Assembly: GCA_037176725.1 (NCBI GenBank)
Contig: JAZBRS010000011.1
Coordinates: forward strand, 9,176,001-9,240,000
Direction of reading: 5' to 3'
DNA from: Posidonia oceanica
Taxonomy: Eukaryota > Streptophyta > Magnoliopsida > Alismatales > Posidoniaceae
Length of the DNA: 64,000 bases
Shown one piece after another: positions 56,192 to 64,000 of this stretch. The notes beneath the pieces are model-generated. The model saw only the letters and a list, made by a program, of their open reading frames with translations, was not told the DNA's origin and made no database searches. The position numbers and the translations under genes were made by a program. Each line of letters begins with the position of its first letter. The first letter of the stretch is position 1.

Positions 56192-56230
56192 ACTATTCAC
56201 CCCCCTCTAGTAAAGTTTAAAATCCTAACA
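56192..56230 (+). repeat. 39-base tail of a Sirevirus-like LTR
   Basis: ACTATTCACCCCCCTCTAGT leads to AAAATCCTAACA at 56230, the same terminal layout as the E LTR (CTATTCACCCCC...CCTAACA) but a different variant. It is in plus orientation, so it is not the missing LTR of D. Confidence 0.7.
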
Positions 56231-56999
56231 GATCTTAGTTGCCATATGATTCTCTGTAAAGGACCAGTAGTATGATACAGAGCTCCAACTATACTCATGT
56301 TGTTGTTCTATTAATGTCAAATGGAAGTGGAACTTGGACATCCAATGTATAACTTTTCAGGTTCTTTGTGAATCAACCATAAGACACAATAGGAGAAGTT
56401 TAACAAGGAAAAACTTCTGAAATGGAGTTTTCTTTGAAATGAACTTGTCTTGAAAATGATTTTTGTTTTGACTCTCAACTGGGACGATGATCTAAACTCG
56501 ATCATGGGAGTTAAATTGTGGTATCATGTGTATAACTACTATCTAGCCTTGATATATGGACCTGAACGTCCAAGGTCTAGTAGGACCTAGTCATAGGAGG
56601 GTACAATGTGATATAATACGCATCATAATTGATGTGGTTGACTAATCATGTATCGATTTGAGTTATAAGACCGAAATGTAGCACAAGGCCTTGTCACAGG
56701 CATAACATGTGGCCTCAGTCTCCAAGCTGAAGAATAAATGAAAAGTATTGCAAAATGCATTTGTGAAATGAAAATTGTTTTAATTGTTCCTAGAATTTCA
56801 AATACATTCACTAGTTCTCATAATATTGTTATTTATAGATTGTTTTTCAGGAATATGATTTTATGAAATGTTTATAGTTGGATATATGTTAAGAACCAAT
56901 TTCTTAGTGTTATATTAATTTGAATTTTACTAACTTTGGACTAGTTTTCATGATTTGAACAATTGGAAGTTTTGAGCACAAAAGTTAAAGGTGGGAGAA
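56231..56999 (+). mobile_element. Non-coding 3' debris of a Copia-like element
   Basis: No coding region can be read. It ends in a polypurine tract TAAAGGTGGGAGAA (56986-56999) that runs directly into TGTAATATCCC, the form of a 3' LTR start. It may be the distal end of the Copia element at 1-1845, with everything between inserted later; this is inference. Confidence 0.5.
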
Positions 57000-57660
57000 T
57001 GTAATATCCCAAATCCAAATATTAATAAATGGACAAAATATGATATTAGAGAACATTTAGTTATTTGTTTACTTAGTGGTGGTTGAACTTATGAGCAATA
57101 ATAACTTCATTTGTGAGAAGTTGTCTCTATAATTTGATGGAATCTCCTATATGTTCAATGATTATTAGATTATACATTGTATACATTTGACATATCTGAC
57201 TTTGAATGTTGTATAATTTCCAGGGATACAGTGATATTTTTGTCCTTTGCAAGAAGGAAGAGGTCCTAGAAGGCAAATGATGTTTCCATTGCCTGCATAG
57301 AATAAACAATGCTTTCAAGGTATGCTTATAGAAAAGTAGTTGCATTTCCATGGACAAAGAAAGAAGTAAAAGGTACTTTCTAAGGATATATGAATAAATA
57401 AGCTGCTTTTCAAGGACATGTAAGCAAAAGGACTTTTATTAAAATTACGAGTTGTTTCCAAATTACAGTTCAATTTTGTATCGAATGCATCATCATACGT
57501 AACAAAAAACGACGTAGCTAACGAGACCAAAAGGAACAACGATAGCCGTCAGCGACATCAGTGAAAATTCCACCAATGAAGGAACAAACTTCCATTAATT
57601 AACAAAAAACTAATCGGGTCAGATTACTCAACATGCTCATCATTAAATTCATCGAATGGG
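57000..57660 (+). repeat. Probable Copia LTR start next to the host gene
   Basis: The left end TGTAATATCCC after a polypurine tract is convincing. The right end was not found: no CA terminus with a matching duplication is apparent before the host gene leader, so 57660 is an outer limit. Region 57480-57520 has ACGT cores (TACGTAAC, CGACGTAG) that could serve the gene promoter. Confidence 0.45.
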
Positions 57661-57892
57661 TTAAACTTTCATCAAATAATTAAAAGTGAACAAGAAAGCA
57701 GCCGCCAAACACACTCGCATTCAAATTTCAAATCTCCAGGTTGTAGACGACCGTTGGCTGCTTGAGTCTGTGGTACTTCTCATCTCTCTCTCACTTTGCT
57801 CTCACCATCGTCAGAGGAGGAGAAAGAGAAAAGAGACGAGGAAGGAAAAAGAGTTGTTGGGTCCAAGAGAGAGAAAGGTGGTACTCTGCAAC

Positions 57893-59616
57893 ATGAGGCG
57901 CCATGGCTGGCAACTCCCGCTTCACCCCTTGCAGGTCTTCTTCTTCTTCTTCTTCTTCTTCTCTAAACGTCCAGAGCGTTTCTTTTCCAACCCATCTGTA
58001 GTTGGGTTTCAGAGATCGAGTCGTTCTGGAATCTATGGGGTTTGGTTGAGCTATTATCTGTGCTTAGATCAAGTTGGTATTTTGGAAGTCTCGTCGTACA
58101 TAAAGTTTAGGATTGGAGAAGCGTGTTCTGGGTGATCTAGGTTTAGCTGTAGTTGATATATTACAAAACCCATCTGTTAAAAGGGCTTGGAATTTGTGCA
58201 TTTGTGAATCCCCTAAATCAACTGCCTTTATTTTTGCAGGTAGTGGCAATGGCCGTGTTTATTTTCCTGGTGGTTGCATTCTATGTTTTCCTTGGGCCTT
58301 TTCTCGGCAACCGAGTTGTCGAGAACACAGTGATTACCGTATTCTCTTTCATGGTGAGAACATTATCGCCAAACTGTCTCAGAATTGTTGTGTTTCCCTT
58401 TAGAATCACTGAATTATGTGCGTTTCTTTTGCTTCACTACGATATCTCTTTCAGGCTCTTTCAGTAGCTGTCCTTTTCGTGAGGTGTACCGCGATCGACC
58501 CATCCGATAGAACTAGTGTTAAGAAGAAGAAGAAGAGGAGAGGAAAAGGGAAACAGCTCCTGAAGCTGAATTACAGGTTTATCTTGACCCAGATTGTGGT
58601 GAGGTTTTTCAGGAGAGTGGAAAACAAGATTCTCAGGTGTTGCATAAGGAGAAGGTATTTGGACCCATCATCTACCAGTATTCAATTCGAGCCTCTGCTG
58701 CCATTTCCACTTGTCGATTCCGAGGATGTCGTTGCGCCTCATTTGAAAGATGATGACATCTCATTCTGCTCACTCTGTGATTTTGAGGTTTTCCACGTAT
58801 ACAACCCTTTGCTATTTCATTTATTGTTGCATATACTCTACCTCTTTTCCTCAGTTGATAGAGGAAAGAAAGTGTCGCAAAGATGTCAGTGCCTTAAAAT
58901 TCAAACTACTTTCTTGTAGGTTAAATTGCACAGTAAGCACTGCAGAAGTTGCAGCAGGTGTGTTGAGGGATTTGATCATCATTGTAAGGTGAGCTCTCTT
59001 CAATAGCTCTGTCTAATGATTTTGTCTTCCAACAGTTTATGACTGTCTGCATTTTATTGTTGCAGTGGTTGAACAACTGCATTGGAAGAAGGAACTATAC
59101 CACCTTCATTCTTTTGATGGTTTTTGTGCTTTTAATGGTTAGGCCTCTATATCTATGGTCATTTCTGTTTTCTTGTTTTTCTTCTACTTCAAGATATTCC
59201 GACCAGTTCATGCCCCAGTAATAAAATTTACAATATCAGTATTTTCTTTCCGAACACATACAGTTACATGATTACCCAAAACTCTTCTTCTGCAGCTATT
59301 TGTAGAAGGGGGAACAGCGATTGCCATCTTTGTTTGCTGCTTTGCTGATAAAAAAAGAATGATGCATCAGTTGGACCGGAAGCTACATATAAAATTTCCT
59401 ACTGGTGTTCTGGCTGCTATTTCAGTAATGTTTTGTTACTGATCTCACAATGTCCATTTAGCTAGTGATACTAAATTTGGTCTCTGGCATGCTAACTTTA
59501 ACTCAATTGACATCTTACCTATTGAATTGCTGTAGATATTATTAGCCCTGATGACGGCATACTGTTCAGCAGCATTGGGACAACTTTTCTTTTTTCACGT
59601 TGTCCTTATCAGAAAG
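57893..59616 (+). CDS. DHHC-type protein S-acyltransferase, first seven exons (3' end outside or not found)
   Basis: The enzyme attaches palmitate to cysteines of membrane proteins. Exons, all in phase 0: 57893-57934, 58240-58353, 58455-58787, 58920-58988, 59066-59137, 59296-59424 and 59536-59616, together 280 codons without a stop. The start MRRHGWQLP is typical of the plant PAT19-22 group (from memory). Two membrane segments lie in exons 2-3 (VFIFLVVAFYVFLG; FSFMALSVAVLFV). A Lys/Arg-rich loop precedes the Cys-rich domain: FCSLCDFE, then HCRSCSRCVEGFDHHC with DHHC at 58974-58985, then WLNNCIGRRNYTTF. Two more membrane segments fill exons 5-7. The exon with the conserved threonine-rich or RTYDY motif was not found before the window ends. 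All introns are GT-AG. It appears functional as far as seen. Confidence 0.9.
57937..57963 (+). repeat. TTC microsatellite at the 5' edge of intron 1
   Basis: Nine TTC units begin two bases after the exon 1 border, so the donor reads CAG|GTCTTC. This lacks the usual GTAAGT extension. Reading through the intron gives a Phe run followed by a stop at about 58133. Confidence 0.85.
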
Positions 59617-60598
59617 GTACAGGTCTAATCCCTTTCTTCCTTGATATAATTCCTTTCACATGCTATAAAATTCCAACATGGATCTAAAATCAGCCAGCCA
59701 TTAAAATTCTTCTTTCCTGATGGATTTGGTTTAATTTTACTTCTTGAATGGTTTAATCTCATTAGTGGTTAGACCTAATTATTATTTAAACCATTGAACA
59801 TTGAAAGAATGCTTACCGCGACTACAAATAAATAGGACCAAGCATTGTAATTGTGATGGTAACAATGAGTCATTATGGTGACAAATATTGCTTCAAAAGC
59901 AAAGGTCTTCTTGTATGTAAAATATAGTGATATTCTTTAGGGTCTTTTGGTGCACACGTGAAACAAAAAGAAATTAAGAAATAGATCTGAAGTCCAAGAG
60001 TAACTATTTTCCTTGGTAAGCATGGGAAACCTTTTTTCCTCTATGACCAAGATACTAGTGTTTGTATCTAACATAATAGAATTGGACGGAAAACGAAAGA
60101 CATGTCTCTCTGCACGTCCTTGGAAGCAAATTCTGGTTACTTCCAAAATCCACCTTGGTGGCATGGAGACGCATCCAAAAGTCCTTGACAACTTGGAAAA
60201 TAAGGGAAGTTAATTTCTCTTGATTCCTTTTCCCTAGAAAAACACCAAGAAATGGGCTTGCCAATGAAACTTATTTCCATGCACTTTGTTCCCTTGGTTT
60301 TCCAATGTACAACCCCTACCTTAATGTTTTCTCCTATCATGTTTTCTGATACTAGAGAATTATGTTGTACTAGGACAGTATTGGTGATTGTTATACCAAT
60401 GTGTCATAGACTGTTAACGAGGTCAACTAATTAGCTATAATTTGAAAATCATCTCAAGTGGTAAACCTAAAAGGATTACGGTTTGAAAACCACAGAAGGC
60501 AATGTATGACTATGTTATAGTCCAAGTCATTGACGGGTTGTTTGTCAAGTTGTCGGGTAGGGTGATCCGATTGCTTGTAATAACATGTAACAGAATAT
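59617..60598 (+). other. Start of intron 7 of the DHHC gene
   Basis: About one kilobase of AT-rich sequence follows the donor GTACAG. No further exon was recognised. Short frames at 59937-60340 lie on both strands and show no known motif. An unidentified small transposon here cannot be excluded. Confidence 0.55.
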
Positions 60599-60948
60599 GT
60601 TAAAGTTGTTAGGATTCGGTTATGATTGCTAGAAGCTAATCATTAGGGAGGATAGGTGTCATTATCCTATGTGTTTGGATTCTTGGTATAAATAAACAAA
60701 GAGGATGCGTTCCTTAACTAAGTTTGTTCACTCCGATCTTCTCTCCTCTGTTCTCTCAAAATCTTCAGGTCTCAATGAGGTGGAAGGGCCAGCCTTCCTA
60801 GTCGAGGATGGTTCACCGCCTCCTGTTTGGGTCGTCAAAGCTTGTCTGGTGTAAATTTCCAGCACAATCAGGCGTCGATGCAATAGTTTTCGGCCTCCAC
60901 AGTCCGTGAGGCAGTCGGAGCGACTTCAGCAAGTCCAGGAACAAATCA
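60599..60948 (+). repeat. 5' LTR of element I (start uncertain)
   Basis: The right end AATCA lies three bases before the primer site. The start may be TGTTAAAG at 60599 or TGTTAGG at 60607. A TATA box (TATAAATA, 60687-60694) fits an LTR of about 350 bases. A CT-rich leader with TTCTCTCCTCTGTTCTCTC follows at about 60740. Confidence 0.6.
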
Positions 60949-60951
60949 AAT

Positions 60952-60964
60952 TGGTATCAGAGCC
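60952..60964 (+). other. Primer binding site of element I (tRNA-Met type)
   Basis: TGGTATCAGAGCC matches the plant initiator-tRNA-Met primer site exactly. It sets the LTR end just upstream. Confidence 0.88.
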
Positions 60965-61490
60965 TTACCGAAGCTCTCAATCATCCAACACCTTACCGGA
61001 GCTCTCTCAATCATCTTAAGAGACTTTGGAGTCGATGACCATCATGAAGGAACTCTTGGATGCTGTTAAGAACTTGTCTACTCGGAAGAAGACGACTGAT
61101 TGACCTGGAGAGGAAGGAGCTAGAGGGAGCAGTAGGAATTTGGAAGGTAATCCATCCCAGGTATCCGGATTTCTTCCTCAAACTCGTTTCCAATATATAG
61201 TGGCCTAGAAGATCTAGTAACCTGAACAATAAGATAAGAAAGATTCTTTAGCTTTTATGATGTTGCGGAAGAACACAAAATCAGATATGCAGCCTTGCAT
61301 CTTGAAGGATTGGCTATGCAATGGTATGATTGGTATGAAAATGCTGGTAGAGGTACTTCCTGGAAAAGTTTTAGGGAGGATATTATTAGAAGATTTGGGT
61401 CTAATGAGGTGGAGAAGCCTTTTTCATAGTTGTCTAAATCAAGATAAGTTGGCACTGTTAAATAATATCAGGGAAGATTTGAAAAGCTGG

Positions 61491-63623
61491 TGTAAGATCC
61501 TGATTTTCCATAATATAATTGAGTTAATTATTTTAGAAAATCTTTTCCTGTTGTTGTTGCTATTGTTTGTGGTGTGTTGGGGTTGTGTGTCTTTGGTGGT
61601 TTGGTTTTTAGCTCTTCGGTGTTGTTTGGTGTAGTCGTGAGGAAGTGAGGGCTTTGTTGAAGGATGTTAGGGGCATGTGTGTGGTTTGTGGTGGAAAATG
61701 GGTTAGAGTGCAATTTGCCCATTTTTCCCATCGCACGTGCCCATTTCCTTCTTCTCCTTTTCTTCTTCCTTTCTTCCGTTTTCTCCACCCTACAGCCGAT
61801 TGCAGCCTAAGCGATCGCCGGCGGCTGGAGGAGATCGAGGAGGTGCGGCTGGTGCTGGAGGAGCGTGGAGGCAAGCCGGTGAGGAGGTGTGGTGCTCGTC
61901 GGCCGGAGGAGGGCTGTGTTCGTCGGTCGACCGAGGTTTGGGGGCGGAGTGTTCGCCGGTGGTTGGTACGCGTCTCCTCCTAGGTTTTCTTTCCAATTTC
62001 TTGCCTAGAATGCTTAGAATATTGTAGGTTTTTATTTGGTTTTGAATGGTTTTTGAATTGAATGTGGTTTGAATGGAAATAGGTTTTATTTGACCTCTTG
62101 AGCTTTGCGAATTTATATCTTGATGCATGATGTATGGATTGGTTTGATTTTTGTGCTCATGTGTAGAGCACTCGTGATGCTTTGATTCTAGTATTTACTC
62201 GTGATTTATGGGTTTTTGTGGTGGGATCGGTTGAGGTTCCCATTTGGGCGATTTGTTTGGGTTTCGTTTTGGTTTTCTGAAAATCGCCCAGATCGGTACG
62301 ACCTTTATCTTCGGTATGCCGTTTTCGGTAAAAATCGGTATGACCTGCCATTTTCGGTGTCCCGTTTTGCTGTCAATTTAGGCCAGATTTTGATTTCGGT
62401 GTGCCGAAATCAATCGGTCTGCCGATTTCTGTGTGGATCGGTTCGATCGGTGGGTTTGGTTCCACCGAATCAGGGATTTTCGATTTACCGGTGGTATTTT
62501 CGGTGTGCCGTTTTTGGTCTGAACCCGGACTCGGTGTCCAGAACGGTCAACTGGCTGATTTGGTTCTCCCGAATCAGGGATTTTCGATTGACTGGTGGTT
62601 GATTTTCGGTGTGCCGTTTTTAGGGTAAAATGGTTTCTAAAGAAGAGAGATTTGGGTTTCAAGGTGTTTTTGGTTTTGTTATGATTTGGTTGTGGTTTTG
62701 TGGATTATGAGGAAAGGTTTTGAAAGGATTTCTAAATGATTTTTAGAAAAGAAATGCATGTTTGTGAAAAGAGCTTAGAAATGGTTTCCGTAGTTTTGAG
62801 GACCAAGAGACCGAAGCTTCTGACTGGCGATTAGAGGTGTTTGAACACACACTCTATGGTCCAAGAGTCAGGTAGCCTAAGGTGAGGTTAGCGGTACAGT
62901 AGGCCTCGTTGAAACAGACGGTCTACCCTCTGTGCCGGTGCTGGCTGGGGTTGGGGTTGGAGTTCCCAGACGCTCGGGTACCAAAGGGACGCCTGAGTGT
63001 GTAACCCCGTGTTGTTATGATGTTGATCATGAAAATGATCATGCTATAAATTGAGGGCTGGGGGCTGAGTTCCCGGGGCGGTAGTCTTCCGTGCCATTGC
63101 AGTCAAGAGATGCGTGTGTTATCTGCAACTGCTTGTGGCTAGTGTCGTTCATCTGTGGCCAGGGTGTTCGATGATATTTGGAATTGATGTGTGTGTGAGT
63201 GTGGATTTGAGATGAATTGTGATGTATTGGAGATTGCATATTTTAGAAAATGTGGATAGCTTTATAAAAGTATGTGGTTTGATATTAATGAATGGTATGT
63301 TTTTAAATAGTACTGTTGTAAATTATGATGTTTATTGTTTATTGTAAATGTTTCTGCTGCCGTTTGCCGTGGTTTTGGGTGACACGTACTGGGTGACTTA
63401 GATGTCACTCACGCGTGTTTTGTGTTTGGTTTTCAGGTACAGAGTCGAGGTATAGTTCAGCCTGATGCTTGTTTAGGAGCCACGTAGCCGCACACTGGGG
63501 ATCTTGGGAGTATTTTAATAATTTTGTAAAAGTTTTAAATTTGTTCTCAAATGTAATTAATTGTTTATTCTTTTAAATATCATTTGGGTAGTTGATGCTA
63601 TTTGGTCGCGCCGGGGCGTGACA
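61491..63623 (-). mobile_element. Solo LTR J, 2133 bases
   Basis: J starts TGTAAGATCC and ends GGGGCGTGACA on the plus strand, with GCTGG at 61486-61490 and 63624-63628. In reverse complement (TGTCACGCCCC...) it is collinear with the left part of unit F, which is why minus orientation is chosen. It has a GC-rich part (61780-61985), a palindrome array (62285-62630) and a GTGAGTGAC block (complement of about 63395-63410). Frames in it, such as 62201-62602, are built from the palindrome array and are not genes. Confidence 0.9.
62285..62630. promoter_or_regulatory. Palindrome array in solo LTR J
   Basis: CCGA-N6-TCGG occurs at 62404-62417, and many single CGGT/ACCG half-sites surround it (TTCGGTATGCCG near 62312, TTCGGTGTGCCG near 62396 and 62501). 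F has the same array type in the opposite orientation at 9450-9726. Function unknown. Confidence 0.65.
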
Positions 63624-63869
63624 GCTGGCTAATAGAATATCAGTGTTGGGTGATAGAACAGCTACTATTATCTTTGTGAGTGGCCTGAAGGATGATCTCA
63701 GATGTGAAGTCCAAGTACCAAATGACTATGATGGAAGTAGTCAGAATAGCTAGAATTTATGTAGAGAAGCAGTTACAGCAAAGGAGTTGGAGAGGGTGAC
63801 CCATTAGTTCAATAAGAAGTAGTGGGAGTGGTCCAATGAGATTTGGTGAACAGTGGGTATAGTACCAAA

Positions 63870-64000
63870 TGTCGACATGTGTCGCCGAAATTTCACCGAC
63901 ACGTGTCTTATTTTTAATTTACTGACATGACTCCGACACGATATCGACATGGAAGTTTTCTAAACAAGTGTGGATTTTTTTTTACTATGTTTCCACCGAC
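63870..64000. other. Unidentified sequence with repeated CGACA/TGTCG dyads
   Basis: GTCGACATGTGTCG, CCGACACGTGTC and CCGACACGATATCGACA occur within 90 bases. No gag can be read here, so it may be the edge of another inserted element that continues beyond the window. Nothing more can be said. Confidence 0.35.

Larger units (their letters stand above)
61020..63850 (+). pseudogene. Gypsy gag of element I, split by solo LTR J
   Basis: Gag forms the particle core. The left part has EEHKIRYAALHLEGLAMQWY (about 61266-61325), WKSFREDIIRRFGS and, next to the insertion, YQGRFEKL. The right part continues in the same frame across the duplicated GCTGG with ANRISVL at 63629 and FVSGLKDDLRCEVQ near 63680. 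These are the standard blocks of plant Ty3/gypsy retrotransposon gag. Stops occur near 61105, 61200, 61428, 61450 and 63750, so it was already decaying apart from the insertion. The frame on the two sides of J agrees exactly when J and one GCTGG are left out. Confidence 0.85.
60599..64000 (+). mobile_element. Ty3/gypsy-type element I (5' end), downstream of exon 7
   Basis: A short LTR, a tRNA-Met-type primer site at 60952-60964 and a gag with retrotrans-gag motifs are seen in order. The gag is split by solo LTR J. The right end lies outside the window or is lost: gag becomes unreadable after about 63800. No target duplication can be given because only one end is present. Confidence 0.75.

Noticed and set aside
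59937..60434. Small frames on both strands in intron 7
   Set aside because: They are short, overlap antisense to each other and show no recognisable motif or splice continuity with the DHHC gene.
62201..62662. Overlapping frames of 75-133 codons on both strands in solo LTR J
   Set aside because: They run through the CGGT/ACCG palindrome array, are mirror images of each other and show no domain.

Overview
This window is plant nuclear DNA, almost certainly from an angiosperm with a repeat-rich genome. It is built mostly of nested LTR retrotransposons (Copia/Sirevirus-like, Ogre/Tat-like Ty3 and another Ty3/gypsy type). One host gene is visible near the right end: the 5' seven exons of a plant DHHC-type protein S-acyltransferase at 57893-59616. 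There is no sign of bacterial or organellar DNA, and the species cannot be named from sequence alone.

Layout by nesting. (1) 1-1845: decayed Copia gag/protease/integrase, cut by a minus-strand Sirevirus-like LTR (LTR-D, 1846-16906). (2) Into LTR-D went element E (2323-16067, TSD GTTAT), a Sirevirus-like element with a nearly open gag and no pol. (3) Into the 3' LTR of E went F (7948-14870, TSD TAACA), a non-coding unit whose left half matches one LTR family and whose right half matches an Ogre LTR. (4) 17529-56191: Ogre/Tat-like element A on the plus strand, truncated at both ends. (5) Into the protease region of A went a related Ogre element B in the opposite orientation (18887-41947, TSD GTCAG/GTCAA, two LTRs of 2899 bp each once the later insert is removed). 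(6) Into the 5' LTR of B went C (34140-40044, TSD AAAGT), a 5.9 kb solo LTR. (7) The 3' non-coding part of A holds another Ogre-type LTR, G (about 50813-55538). (8) 56192-57.6 kb: scraps of Copia elements, then the host gene. (9) 60.6-64 kb: the start of a gypsy element (LTR, tRNA-Met primer site, gag) lying beyond exon 7 of the host gene. Its gag is split by solo LTR J (61491-63623, TSD GCTGG).

None of the retrotransposon proteins is intact. A and B keep recognisable protease, reverse transcriptase (YVDD), two RNase H-like domains and integrase, with stops, shifts and one lost catalytic Asp. Both also carry the same additional sense-strand ORF between integrase and the 3' LTR, followed by hairpin-forming minisatellites.

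The observations most worth following are: arrays of spaced dyads (CCGA-N6-TCGG and CGGT-N2-ACCG) in both Sirevirus-like and gypsy-like LTRs; the chimeric LTR F with a clean target duplication; the conserved post-pol ORF of A and B; and conserved motifs inside five otherwise divergent Ogre LTRs, including a primer-site-like copy. All element boundaries were read by eye from terminal motifs and target-site duplications; family names rest on recalled domain motifs and not on a database search.
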